Shown here: piece after piece, positions 9,191 through 16,889 of the stretch
How the letters are laid out: every line of letters begins with the position of its first letter
Position numbering within the stretch: the first letter of the stretch is position 1
Assembly: GCF_001552555.1 (NCBI RefSeq)
Contig: NZ_BCRK01000053.1
Location: 1-32,926, forward strand
Length of the DNA stretch: 32,926 nt
Reading direction: 5' to 3'
Source of the DNA: Nocardiopsis trehalosi NBRC 14201
GTDB lineage: Bacteria > Actinomycetota > Actinomycetes > Streptosporangiales > Streptosporangiaceae
The notes under the pieces: model-generated
What the model was told of the DNA's origin: nothing
Databases searched by the model: none
What the model saw: only the letters and a program-made list of their open reading frames with translations
Program-made: the position numbers and the translations under genes

Positions 9191-10704
9191 GACGCCGCCT
9201 CCCGGGGGGCCTCGGAGTGTCCGGTCGCCAGCGCCATCACGTCCTCCTCGGCGGCCCCGCCGGGCAGCTCCCCGGCGATCCGGCCGTCGTGCAGCACCAC
9301 GATCCGGTCGGCCAGCCCGATCACCTCGGGCAGCTCCGAGGAGATCAGCACGATCGCGACGCCCGCCTTGGCGAGGTCGCGCACCAGCGTGTACACGGCG
9401 TGCTTGGCGCCGACGTCGATACCGCGGGTGGGCTCGTCGAGCACCATCACCGCGGGGTCGGTGGCCAGCCACTTGGCCAGCACCACCTTCTGCTGGTTGC
9501 CGCCCGACAGGAACCGGACCTCCTGCCCGGTGCCGCGCGCCACCAGCTCCAGGGACCGGAAGAACCCGGGCAGCGCCCGCGCCGCCGCGCGCGCCTTGCG
9601 CGGCAGCACCGCGTCGAGCACCATCCGCCCGTTGGCGAGCACCGACTGGTGCAGCGCCAACCCCTCGGTCTTGCGGTCCTCCGACACCAGGGCGATCCGC
9701 GCCCGCACCGCCTGGTGCGGGGAGCGCAGCCGCACCGCCTTGCCGTCGACCCGCAGCTCGCCGCGGGTGAACCGGTCGATGCCGAACAGCGCGTGTGCCA
9801 GCTCGGTGCGCCCGCTGCCCTGCAACCCGGCCAGGCCGACGATCTCGCCGCCGCGCACCCGCAGGTCGATGCCGTCGATCCGGTCGTTGCCGCCGCCGGC
9901 GACCTCCAGCCGCACCGGGCCGGGGGCGGTGCCCTCGACCGGCGCGGGGAACAGCATGTCCATGGGGCGGCCGACCATCATCCGGATCAGCTCCTCCGAC
10001 GAGGTCTGCGCCGCCTCCACGGTGCCGACCTTGCGCCCGTCCTTGAGGACCGTGATCCGGTCGCACAGGTCGAAGATCTCCTTCAACCGGTGCGACACGT
10101 ACAGCACCGCCACCCCGCGCTCCCGCAACCGCCGCACCAGCCCGTACAGCAGCTCGACCTCGTGGTCGGCCAGGGCGGCGGTGGGCTCGTCCATCGAGAT
10201 GATGCGCGCGTCGTGCGACATCGCCTTGACGACCTCGACGATCTGCTGCTCGGCCACCGACAGCGTGCGCACCCGCCGCTCCGGCGAGATCCCGCCCAGG
10301 CCGAGGTCGGCCAGCAGCCGCCCGGTGTCGGCCGCCATGCGCCGCGCGTCGACCCGGCCGCCGCGGCGCGGCTCGCGGCCCAGGAACACGTTCTCGGCGA
10401 CCGTGCGCTCGGGGAGCAGGTTGAACTCCTGGAACACCGTCGACACGCCCGCCTGCTGGGCCTGCACCGGGTGGGCGAACGCCACCTGCGCGCCGTTCAG
10501 CTCCACCGTGCCCGCGTCGGCCCGGTGGACGCCCGCCAGGATCTTCATGAGCGTGGACTTGCCCGCGCCGTTCTCGCCGACGAGGGCGTGCACCTCGCCC
10601 GCGCGCACCTCCAGGTCCACGTCGGACAGCACCCGGACGCCCAGGAACGACTTGCCGACGCCGCGCATGCGCAGCAGCGGGGCCGAGGACGGCGCGGCGT
10701 TCAC
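9187..10704 (-). CDS. Sugar ABC transporter ATP-binding protein (RbsA-like)
   Basis: A 505-residue ATPase with two fused nucleotide-binding domains. The first half has Walker A GENGAGKST (residues 43-51), a signature region LSVAEQQIVEVVKAM and Walker B IISMDEPTAAL. The second half has the degenerate Walker A GLQGSGRTEL, signature LSGGNQQKVVLAKWLA and Walker B VMVLDEPTRGIDVGAK. An ABC ATPase with a degraded second site is typical of CUT2 importers (RbsA, XylG, AraG). The start is a GTG at 10704 with GGAGG seven bases upstream. It overlaps the oxidoreductase stop by four bases. It energises uptake by the two downstream permeases. Confidence 0.95.
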   Translation of the reverse strand: MNAAPSSAPLLRMRGVGKSFLGVRVLSDVDLEVRAGEVHALVGENGAGKSTLMKILAGVHRADAGTVELNGAQVAFAHPVQAQQAGVSTVFQEFNLLPERTVAENVFLGREPRRGGRVDARRMAADTGRLLADLGLGGISPERRVRTLSVAEQQIVEVVKAMSHDARIISMDEPTAALADHEVELLYGLVRRLRERGVAVLYVSHRLKEIFDLCDRITVLKDGRKVGTVEAAQTSSEELIRMMVGRPMDMLFPAPVEGTAPGPVRLEVAGGGNDRIDGIDLRVRGGEIVGLAGLQGSGRTELAHALFGIDRFTRGELRVDGKAVRLRSPHQAVRARIALVSEDRKTEGLALHQSVLANGRMVLDAVLPRKARAAARALPGFFRSLELVARGTGQEVRFLSGGNQQKVVLAKWLATDPAVMVLDEPTRGIDVGAKHAVYTLVRDLAKAGVAIVLISSELPEVIGLADRIVVLHDGRIAGELPGGAAEEDVMALATGHSEAPREAAS

Positions 10705-11843
10705 TCCGGGACCTCCACCCAGGTGCTCCCCTGCGCCGACTCCAGCACGGCCTCGGCGATGCGGGCCGCGCGCAGGCCGTCGGTGAAGTCCGGCAGCCCG
10801 TCGGGCGCGGCGCCGTCGATGGCGTCGCGGGTGTCGGACACGAACGCGTCGAAGCAGTCCTGGTAGCCCTGCGCGTGCCCGGCGGGAACGCGCGCGAACC
10901 GGCCGGCGGCCGGGCTCAGGGTGTCGGGATCGCGCATCAGCAGGTTGCTGGCCTCGCGGCCGCCCTGCCACAGCAGTTCGGGCTGCTCCTGGTCGAAGGA
11001 CAGCGTCATCTCGGTGCCGGAGACCTCCAGCAGCAGCCGGTTCTTCCGCCCGGCCGACACCTGGCTGATCACCGACGCGCCCACCATGCCGCCGCGGGTG
11101 GCGAACTGGAGGGTGACGACGTCCTCGGTGGCGACCGGGCGGGCGTCGGCGCCCCGGCTGTCGTTGACCGTGGAGGTCTGCGCGGACAGCCGGGTGATGC
11201 GGTCGCCGGTGACGAACTCCAGCAGGTCGCACCAGTGCGAGCCGATGTCGCCGAACGCGCGGAGCGGGCCGCCCAGGTCGGCGTCGACCCGCCAGTTGTC
11301 GTCGCCGGGGCGCAGCAGCCAGTCCTGGAGGTAGCTGCCGTGCGCCAGGTTGAGCCGGCCGACGGCGCCGGAGCGCACCTTCTCGCGCGCCTCGCGCACC
11401 ATCGGGTGGAACCGGTAGACGAACGGGACGGTGGCGGTGCGCCCGGCCTCGGCGGCGGCCGCCGCCATGCGCTCGGCGGTGGCGGCGTCGGTGCTCAGCG
11501 GCTTCTCGCACACCACGTGCTTGCCGGCGGCGATCGCGGCCAGCGCGAGCGGGGCGTGCAGGTGGTTGGGCGTGCAGACGTGTACGACGTCGACGTCGTC
11601 GCGGGCGATCAGCGCCTCGGGGTCGTCGTAGGCGCGTTCGGCGCCCAGCGGGCCGAGGGCGGCTCGGGCCTTCTCCGGGCTGGACCCGGCGACCCCGACC
11701 ACCCGGCCGCCGGCGACCCGGATCGCGCGGGCGTGGACCCGCCCCATGAACCCGGTGCCGATGACGGCGGCGCGGTACTCGGACCGCGTTCCGGCGCCGG
11801 GATCGGGGGGCGCGTTCGGTTCTGTGATGTGACTCACTCCCAT
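10701..11843 (-). CDS. Gfo/Idh/MocA family oxidoreductase
   Basis: A 380-residue NAD(P)-dependent sugar or inositol dehydrogenase. The N-terminal Rossmann fold has VIGTGFMGRVHARA (GxGxxG), the family motif CEKPLSTDA follows, and the C-terminal substrate domain carries GDIGSHWCDL, where the His is the usual catalytic-site position. Family members oxidise sugar hydroxyls, often at C1 or C3. It is the first gene of the leftward sugar operon and overlaps the ATPase gene by four bases. No Shine-Dalgarno sequence precedes the ATG at 11843. Instead a promoter-like TTGACG/TACCTT pair places the transcript start at the ATG itself, so a leaderless mRNA is likely. A TTG at 11879 would be an alternative start but would sit on the -35 element. 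Confidence 0.92.
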   Translation of the reverse strand: MGVSHITEPNAPPDPGAGTRSEYRAAVIGTGFMGRVHARAIRVAGGRVVGVAGSSPEKARAALGPLGAERAYDDPEALIARDDVDVVHVCTPNHLHAPLALAAIAAGKHVVCEKPLSTDAATAERMAAAAAEAGRTATVPFVYRFHPMVREAREKVRSGAVGRLNLAHGSYLQDWLLRPGDDNWRVDADLGGPLRAFGDIGSHWCDLLEFVTGDRITRLSAQTSTVNDSRGADARPVATEDVVTLQFATRGGMVGASVISQVSAGRKNRLLLEVSGTEMTLSFDQEQPELLWQGGREASNLLMRDPDTLSPAAGRFARVPAGHAQGYQDCFDAFVSDTRDAIDGAAPDGLPDFTDGLRAARIAEAVLESAQGSTWVEVPE

Positions 11844-11879
11844 AGGGAGAAGGTAAACGGGACTTCTGTCGAGCGTCAA
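11843..11879 (-). promoter_or_regulatory. Leaderless promoter of the sugar operon
   Basis: On the minus strand, TTGACG (11879-11874) and TACCTT (11855-11850) are separated by 18 nt. Six bases separate the -10 hexamer from the ATG at 11843. This puts +1 on the A of the start codon. Leaderless transcripts of this geometry are common in actinobacteria, and the absence of a ribosome site before the ATG agrees. Confidence 0.6.
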
Positions 11880-11887
11880 GCAGAAGT
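11862..11887. promoter_or_regulatory. Inverted repeat overlapping the -35 box
   Basis: ACTTCTG (11862-11868) and CAGAAGT (11881-11887) are perfect inverted repeats with a 12-nt spacer. Arm centres are 19 bp apart, close to two helical turns, and the pair flanks the -35 hexamer of the sugar operon. This is a good candidate operator, most simply for the divergently encoded ROK regulator. Confidence 0.5.
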
Positions 11888-11900
11888 TGCATCACAAGAT

Positions 11901-11930
11901 CGAAATAGCTGGTCGACGTACCCGAAATAG
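11901..11930. promoter_or_regulatory. Direct repeat CGAAATAG x2 in the divergent control region
   Basis: CGAAATAG occurs at 11901-11908 and 11923-11930, with a 22-bp period of about two helical turns, just ahead of the ROK gene. The AT-rich octamer stands out in GC-rich DNA. It may be a second regulator site or part of the ROK promoter. No recognisable -35/-10 pair for the ROK gene was identified. Confidence 0.35.
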
Positions 11931-11951
11931 TTCCTGTGCTTCACTGGTTCC

Positions 11952-13184
11952 GTGACAGAAGACGCGGTGATCTCCCCCGGCCCGGCCCGGCCCTCCCCCG
12001 TTCGGGTGCCGCCCGCCGCGGCACCGGCCGCCCCCGGAGCGGGCACCCTGCTCCGGCTGCTGCGCGACGGCCGCCCCCGGACGAGATCCGAGCTGGCGGG
12101 CGTCACCGGGCTCGCCAGATCCACGGTCACCCAGCGCGTCGACGCCCTGCTCGCGGCGGGTCTCATCGGCCCGGCGGGCGAGGCCGCGTCCACCGGCGGC
12201 CGGCCGCCCACCACCTTCGCGTTCGTCCCCTCGGCCCGCGTCGTCCTCGCCGCCGACCTCGGCGCCACCAAGGCCCGGGTGGCGCTCACCGACATGGCCG
12301 GCCAGGTGCTCGCCGAGTCGCGCGCCGACCTCGACGTCGCGCGCGGCCCCGAACCCGTCCTGGACTGGCTCGTCGCCCGGGGCGACGACCTGCTCGACCG
12401 CGCCGGGCGGCGGCGCGCGGACGTCCTCGGCGTCGGCATCGGGCTCCCCGGGCCGGTCGAGCACTCCACCGGGCGGGCGGTCAACCCGCCGATCATGCCC
12501 GGCTGGGACGGCTTCGACGTGCCCGGCTACGTGGGGGAGCGCTTCGCCGGACCGGTCCTGGTCGACAACGACGTCAACATCATGGCGCTGGGCGAGCACT
12601 TCGCCTGCTGGGCCGAGGCCAGCCACCTCATGTTCGTCAAGGTCGCCACCGGCATCGGCTGCGGCATCATCAGCGACGGCGGCGTGTACCGGGGGGCCAA
12701 GGGCGCGGCCGGCGACATGGGGCACATCCAGGTGCCGCACGGCGCCGGCCACCCGTGCCGGTGCGGCAACACCGGGTGCCTGGAGGCGGTCGCCAGCGGG
12801 GCGGCGATCGCCGCCGAGCTGACCGGGCAGGGCGTGGAGGCGCGCACCGCCCTGGACGTGGTCGACCTCGCCCGGTCGGGGTCGGTGGCGGCCCTCCAGT
12901 CGCTGCGGCAGGCCGGGCGCGACATCGGCGAGGTGCTGGCGGCGTCGGTGAACATGCTCAACCCGTCGATCATCGTCATCGGCGGGTCACTGGCCCTGGC
13001 GGGCGACCACCTGCTGGCGGGGGTGCGCGAGGTCATCTACCAGCGGTCACTGCCGCTGGCCACCGAGGACCTGCGGATCGTGTCGTCCCGGATGGGCGAA
13101 CGGGCCGGCGTGATCGGCGCGGCGGTCATGGTGCTGGACTACGGGCTCAGCCCGGAACGCGTGGACGTCCTGGTCAGCGGCTGA
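11952..13184 (+). CDS. ROK family transcriptional regulator
   Basis: A 410-residue repressor-type ROK (NagC/XylR-like) protein. Residues about 30-85 form a winged helix (RTRSELAGVTGLARSTVTQR as recognition region). The sugar-kinase-like domain follows, with the phosphate loop DLGATKARVAL (102-112), the acidic motif VDNDVN (D207 is the usual catalytic Asp) and the zinc motif GHI...CRCGNTGCLE (H258, C269, C271, C276). ROK regulators bind a sugar or sugar phosphate and release DNA. It is divergent from the sugar operon, across a 108-bp control region, which strongly suggests it controls that operon. The start is a GTG with no clear ribosome site. Retention of the kinase motifs means it might also phosphorylate its ligand. 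Confidence 0.93.
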   Translation: MTEDAVISPGPARPSPVRVPPAAAPAAPGAGTLLRLLRDGRPRTRSELAGVTGLARSTVTQRVDALLAAGLIGPAGEAASTGGRPPTTFAFVPSARVVLAADLGATKARVALTDMAGQVLAESRADLDVARGPEPVLDWLVARGDDLLDRAGRRRADVLGVGIGLPGPVEHSTGRAVNPPIMPGWDGFDVPGYVGERFAGPVLVDNDVNIMALGEHFACWAEASHLMFVKVATGIGCGIISDGGVYRGAKGAAGDMGHIQVPHGAGHPCRCGNTGCLEAVASGAAIAAELTGQGVEARTALDVVDLARSGSVAALQSLRQAGRDIGEVLAASVNMLNPSIIVIGGSLALAGDHLLAGVREVIYQRSLPLATEDLRIVSSRMGERAGVIGAAVMVLDYGLSPERVDVLVSG

Positions 13185-13191
13185 CCGGCGG

Positions 13192-13208
13192 CCCGCCGCG
13201 AAGGCGGG
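13192..13208 (+). terminator. Hairpin after the ROK gene
   Basis: CCCGCC (13192-13197) and GGCGGG (13203-13208) form a perfect 6-bp stem with loop GCGAA. It begins eight bases after the ROK stop, between convergent genes. No T-run follows, as is usual for actinobacterial terminators. Confidence 0.55.
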
Positions 13209-13248
13209 ACCGGTCCGACGCGGGTCGTGGGCCGGGCGGCCGTCTCCG

Positions 13249-13905
13249 TCACTCGGGCCGGACGCGGGCCGCGCGCCGCGCACGGGACGCGCGGGCGATG
13301 CGGGGTTCCCGGGAGGCACGCGGCTCCCGGGCGGCCCGGGGCTCGCGTGGGGTGCGGGGCTCACGCGGGGCGGGGGCGTCGGGGCCCCGGTGCCGACCGT
13401 CGTAGCGGCGGAGCGTGCGCCGCATCGCGTCGCGGTACCCGGCGGCGTACCCCGCGTCGTCCGGGGCGCTGTCATCGCGGACCGCGCCGATACCCACGCT
13501 GCCCAGCAGGGTGAGGACCGCCAGGCCGGTGACGGCGTTGATCAGCGAGGTCGCGAACTGGGTGGCGAACCCGTCGTCCAGTGTGAACGGGGCGACGGCG
13601 GCCACCACGGTGACCAGGCAGGCGATCCACCGGAAGAACGTGAGGGCGCGGGGCGCCGACACCAGCAGCAGGTGGAGCAGCAGGGTGGCCACGAGCGCGG
13701 CCAGCCCGGCGGTCACCGCTGACGCGACGGCCACGGCCCCGCCGAAGTAGCCCGCCGTGATGGGCCCGAACAGCGGGACGCCCAGCACCCCGCGCATCAG
13801 CAGCGCACCGGCCAGCACGATGAGCACGGCCACCACGGCCGTCGCCACCCCGCCCGACCACAGCCGTGCGGTGTTGACGCGACGCCCGTTCCGAAAAGCG
13901 CTCAT
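13249..13905 (-). CDS. DUF6069-like membrane protein with Arg-rich tail
   Basis: A 218-residue membrane protein with four predicted hydrophobic helices (about residues 17-40, 48-75, 85-105 and 118-140). The GVPLFGPI loop and overall pattern recall DUF6069, whose function is unknown. After the last helix comes a hydrophilic region and an unusual C-terminal tail built from about five hexapeptides of the form xxREPR (REPRTP, REPRAA, REPRAS and so on). The DNA of this tail is an imperfect 18-bp repeat. The tail is strongly basic and would be cytoplasmic under the positive-inside rule. The ATG at 13905 is preferred because GGGGGG lies seven bases upstream; an in-frame start further upstream is possible. 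The LLM oxidoreductase gene lies 124 nt upstream on the same strand. Confidence 0.8.
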   Translation of the reverse strand: MSAFRNGRRVNTARLWSGGVATAVVAVLIVLAGALLMRGVLGVPLFGPITAGYFGGAVAVASAVTAGLAALVATLLLHLLLVSAPRALTFFRWIACLVTVVAAVAPFTLDDGFATQFATSLINAVTGLAVLTLLGSVGIGAVRDDSAPDDAGYAAGYRDAMRRTLRRYDGRHRGPDAPAPREPRTPREPRAAREPRASREPRIARASRARRAARVRPE

Positions 13906-14029
13906 GCCGGTACCCCCCGATACGGCCCTGAACACGGTCGTAGCCCCCCATACCCGATAGTCACTCAGGGTAATCATGTAATGACACAAGGTGCGAGGGG
14001 TGGGGGCAGGGGGCCGACCGCACCCGTTC

Positions 14030-14902
14030 TCAGAGCCGCGCCCGCGCCTCGGCCAGGACCTCCGTATCCCGCAGCCAGTCGCCGCCGTCGAGTGCCAGTC
14101 CGACGGAGTCGGCCCCGGCCTCGGCGTAGGCGGCGAGCCGCTCGGCGACCTCCGCCGGCCCGCCGGTGACCGGGACGGCCGCCGCCTCCTCGGGGGGCAT
14201 GCGGTGCACCTCCACGAGGACGCGGGTGAAGGACTCGACGGCGGCCGGGTCACCGCCGAGGAAGGCGTGACCGCCTACCGAGATCGAGGGGACCGGGCGG
14301 TCGAGCTCTCGGGCGATTTCGCGCAGCCGCGCCGCCCCTTCCACCAGGGCGGCGGGGGTGATCAGGGAGGGGGCCCAGCCGTCGCCGTGGAGGACGGCGC
14401 GGCGCATCGCCGCCTCGGAGTTCCCGCCGACGAGGATCGGCGGGACGGGGGCGGCGGGACCGAGGGTCACCTCGGTGCCGTCCAGCGTCGTCGGCTCGCC
14501 TCGGATGAGGCCGGGCAGCGCGCGCAGGGCGGCGTCGGTCCACGGCCCCCGCCCGCGCACCGGGGCCCCGACAGCGTGCCAGAACGGGGAGCCGGGGAAG
14601 CCGCCGATGCCCACGCCGAGGATGACGCGGCCGCCGGAGAGGTGCTGGAGGGTCTGCACCTGCGCGGCGGTCCAGGCGGGCGGGCGGAGGGGGAGGCTGA
14701 GTACGCCGAATTCGAGCCCGATCCGCTCGGTCGCGGCGGCGGTCGCGGCGAGGACCAGCGTGGCGTCGAGGCCGGGGGACCCGTCGCCGACGATGAAGTC
14801 CGACATGCCGACCGAGTCGTAGCCGAGGTCTTCCAGGTGGCGTGCCTTCGCGATGTCGGGGACACCGTTCGGGGTGGTGGGCAGGGAGGTGCTGATCCGC
14901 AT
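14030..14902 (-). CDS. LLM class (F420-type) oxidoreductase
   Basis: A 290-residue luciferase-like TIM-barrel oxidoreductase. Supporting features are the start MRISTSLPTTPN, LEDLGYDSVGMSDF, the central RIGLEFGVLSLPLRPPAWTAAQVQTLQHLSGGRVILGVGIG pattern (here read as consecutive family motifs) and PPILVGGNSEAAMRRAVLHGDGW. These fit the family that uses coenzyme F420 or FMN to reduce or oxidise small substrates. The ATG at 14902 has GAAGAGG about eight bases upstream. It appears to be a single gene. The substrate cannot be inferred. Confidence 0.9.
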   Translation of the reverse strand: MRISTSLPTTPNGVPDIAKARHLEDLGYDSVGMSDFIVGDGSPGLDATLVLAATAAATERIGLEFGVLSLPLRPPAWTAAQVQTLQHLSGGRVILGVGIGGFPGSPFWHAVGAPVRGRGPWTDAALRALPGLIRGEPTTLDGTEVTLGPAAPVPPILVGGNSEAAMRRAVLHGDGWAPSLITPAALVEGAARLREIARELDRPVPSISVGGHAFLGGDPAAVESFTRVLVEVHRMPPEEAAAVPVTGGPAEVAERLAAYAEAGADSVGLALDGGDWLRDTEVLAEARARL

Positions 14903-14986
14903 GGCGGGCCTCTTCCGGGCGTCGGGGTGGGACGCTGGCAACGCTAGGAAGTGAAGTCGGGTTGAGGTCAACGCCCGTGAGGGGGA

Positions 14987-15024
14987 GGCCGGGGGCGGGG
15001 ACCCGATGGGATGTGCCCCCGGCC
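14987..15024 (-). terminator. Strong hairpin after the HATPase gene
   Basis: GGCCGGGGGC (14987-14996) and GCCCCCGGCC (15015-15024) make a perfect 10-bp stem with an 18-nt loop. On the minus strand it starts 12 bases after the stop of the HATPase gene and lies before the LLM gene promoter region. Confidence 0.6.
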
Positions 15025-15035
15025 GGACGGGCGGG

Positions 15036-15446
15036 TTAAGTGGCGGTGCGGAGGGTGGAGGGGTGCCAGTCGAGGTGGAAGAACACCCCGTGGCGGCCGT
15101 CGCGCAGCGGGCCCCAGGTGTGGGTGAAGGCGGCGATCAGGGCGAGGCCGCGCCCGCCCTCCTCGCACGGTCCCGCGTCGCGTATCTGCGGGACGGTGGC
15201 GCCGCCCGCGTCCTCGCACTCGACGCGCAGCCACCACGGGCCGAGGGTGGTGCGGACGCGGAAGTCCGCGCCGTCGGCGTGGCGGACCGCGTTGGTCGCG
15301 GCCTCGGACAGGGCGAGGGTCGCGGCGGCGGCCATGTCGTCGGGGATGCCCGGCGGTGGCGGAAGGACGGCGGTCAGCCACGCGCGCGCGTCGGCCACCG
15401 CCGAGGGCACCGAGGGGAACACCACGGTGTTGCGGAATACCTTCAC
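15036..15446 (-). CDS. Small ATP-binding protein, RsbW/SpoIIAB-like HATPase
   Basis: A 136-residue GHKL-type ATPase similar to anti-sigma-factor kinases. The N box is LALSEAATNAVRHA (E48, N52), the G1 box is VECEDAGG, and the G2 region is GRGLALIAAFTHTWG. Actinobacterial genomes carry many such single-domain proteins, often beside DUF397 and XRE-DUF5753 genes, as here; they are thought to act in developmental signalling. The GTG at 15446 fits the family length; its ribosome site is weak (GGGGGTGGG). It is divergent from the XRE gene across 283 nt. Confidence 0.88.
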   Translation of the reverse strand: MKVFRNTVVFPSVPSAVADARAWLTAVLPPPPGIPDDMAAAATLALSEAATNAVRHADGADFRVRTTLGPWWLRVECEDAGGATVPQIRDAGPCEEGGRGLALIAAFTHTWGPLRDGRHGVFFHLDWHPSTLRTAT

Positions 15447-15516
15447 GCCACCCACCCCCGCTCCGCCTCGGCCCGGAGTCGTTCCAGAACGAGCACGTAG
15501 CGTCGAATCCGGCGCG

Positions 15517-15531
15517 ATTTCCGTGGGAAAT
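15517..15531. promoter_or_regulatory. 15-bp palindrome in the HATPase/XRE divergent region
   Basis: ATTTCC-GTG-GGAAAT is a perfect 15-bp inverted repeat in a locally AT-richer region, 71 bp upstream of the HATPase start. A second pair, CTACAG (15663-15668) and CTGTAG (15691-15696), lies close to the XRE start. Either may be an operator for the XRE protein. Confidence 0.4.
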
Positions 15532-15729
15532 GCGTTATGGTCGTTTTCGTCATCAGCGGGCTCCAAAGTTAGCTGGTGGCCACGGCCCCGGACCGTCGTG
15601 AGCGGTCGCGGGGTCCTCGTATGCACACAGTGGCTCGAAGGTTGTTGGTCCTGCCACATGAGCTACAGATCTGTTCTCGCTATCTGATTCCTGTAGCGAC
15701 ATGTAGGACAGTTGTGTGACCATAGATGC

Positions 15730-16539
15730 ATGCCAGAGAAGGTGCTCCTCGCATGGATTCGCCTCGGTAAGGAGATTCGGCGACAACGCCTGCGTGCGGG
15801 CATGTCCCAAGCTCAGCTCGCTATGCGACTACATCTCTCCCCGGCCATGGTCGGGGCTATTGAGAGGGCGACGCGGGCGCCCAAAAGGGAACAAATAACA
15901 GAACTGGACTCGGTGTTCGCTACAGAGGGGGCTCTGCTTCGACGTTGGTCGGAGTGTGCTCGCGAAGACGCGAATCCCGATTGGCATAACGATGTGGTTC
16001 GCAGCGAGGTAGAGGCGTCCGAGGTGCGTATGTGGCATACGACCCTGATTCCCGGGCTTCTGCAGAGTCGAGAGTATGCGCGCAGCATCTTTACCAGCGG
16101 ACGGCCGCTCGCCACCCAGCAGGAGATCGAAGAGCTCGTCGCAAGCCGTCTCGCGAGGCTGCCTACGATCAGCGCTTCCTTGTGGTGTGTTCTGGATGAA
16201 GCCGTCATCCGTCGCCTTGTCGGCAGCGCGAGCACCATGCTTCAGCAACTCGACCACCTCCGCGAGCTGGCAGAATCCGGAGCGGTGAGGCTGCAAGTCG
16301 TTCCATCCCGCACGCCCGATCACCCTGGTCTCAGCGGAGCCTTCCGAGTGATCTCCTTCCAGGAGCGTCCGCCGGTGGCGTACGTGGAGCACTTCATGGG
16401 TGGTGTCCTGTTGGACGGTGCCAGAGAGGTCAACCGACTCAGCGTCGTCTACGGTGAATTGCAGGCTTGGGCGTTGACGCCCACCATGTCGCTTGATCTG
16501 ATCGAGCAAGTGAAGGAGAACTTTGGTGACGTGGCATAA
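15730..16539 (+). CDS. XRE family regulator with DUF5753 domain
   Basis: A 269-residue protein. Residues about 8-62 are a helix-turn-helix (GKEIRRQRLRAGMSQAQLAMRL, LSPAMVGAIERATRAP). Residues about 85-265 match the DUF5753 effector domain (TTLIPGLLQSREYARSIF, then PGLSGAFRVISF and VAYVEHFMGG). Proteins of this type pair with DUF397 partners in actinobacterial development and are encoded next to them. The ATG at 15730 is preferred; a TTG at 15712 with AGGA just upstream is an alternative. Base composition is clearly less GC-rich than the flanking genes. The end overlaps the first DUF397 gene by 14 nt. Confidence 0.92.
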   Translation: MPEKVLLAWIRLGKEIRRQRLRAGMSQAQLAMRLHLSPAMVGAIERATRAPKREQITELDSVFATEGALLRRWSECAREDANPDWHNDVVRSEVEASEVRMWHTTLIPGLLQSREYARSIFTSGRPLATQQEIEELVASRLARLPTISASLWCVLDEAVIRRLVGSASTMLQQLDHLRELAESGAVRLQVVPSRTPDHPGLSGAFRVISFQERPPVAYVEHFMGGVLLDGAREVNRLSVVYGELQAWALTPTMSLDLIEQVKENFGDVA

Positions 16540-16690
16540 GAGCAGCTACAGCGGCGCGCAGAGTGACTGCGTCGAGGTGGCCGAGGGGGCGGTGACGCTC
16601 GTGCGGGATACGCAGAACCGCGACCTCGGAACGTTGGAGGTTCCCGCTCGGGAGTGGGCCGCGTTCGTGGCCGCCGTCGCGGCCGAGTGA
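16526..16690 (+). CDS. DUF397 small protein, copy 1
   Basis: A 54-residue DUF397 protein with the diagnostic WHKSSYS start, then DCVEVAEGAVTLVRDTQNR and PAREWAAF near the C-terminus. It starts with GTG, has AAGGAG seven bases upstream, and overlaps the 3' end of the XRE gene by 14 nt, so the two are translationally linked. DUF397 proteins are partners of XRE-DUF5753 regulators, in some systems acting as antitoxin-like or anti-regulator factors; the role here is inferred from context. Confidence 0.9.
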   Translation: MTWHKSSYSGAQSDCVEVAEGAVTLVRDTQNRDLGTLEVPAREWAAFVAAVAAE

Positions 16691-16710
16691 CCTCCGGAGG
16701 AAGTGTGGCG

Positions 16711-16878
16711 ATGGCCTGGCACAAGAGCAGCTACAGCCAGGGCGGGGCGTACAACTGCGTCGAGGTGGCCGAGGGGGCGGTGACGCTGGTGCGCGACACG
16801 CAGAACCGCGAACTTGGCATGTTGGAGATCCCCGCCCGCGAGTGGGTGGCGTTCCTGGCCGAGGTCGGGCGGGGCTGA
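16711..16878 (+). CDS. DUF397 small protein, copy 2
   Basis: A 55-residue DUF397 protein (AWHKSSYSQGG, NCVEVAEGAVTLVRDTQNR, PAREWVAFLAEV) that is a close tandem paralog of copy 1. The genes are also very alike at DNA level, including the stretch encoding VEVAEGAVTLV. GGAGGAA lies at 16696-16702; the ATG at 16711 gives a start matching copy 1, while a GTG at 16705 is possible. Copy 2 has about one extra residue after the Ser-Tyr-Ser motif and Asn for Asp before the conserved Cys, so the two copies have begun to diverge. Confidence 0.9.
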   Translation: MAWHKSSYSQGGAYNCVEVAEGAVTLVRDTQNRELGMLEIPAREWVAFLAEVGRG

Positions 16879-16889
16879 CCTTCGGTCAG
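16875..16889. terminator. Convergent hairpin containing both stop codons
   Basis: CTGACC-TTC-GGTCAG is a perfect 6-bp stem with a 3-nt loop. It contains the TGA of the second DUF397 gene and, on the other strand, the TGA of the MocR gene. It is the only DNA between these convergent genes and may serve both directions. Confidence 0.5.
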
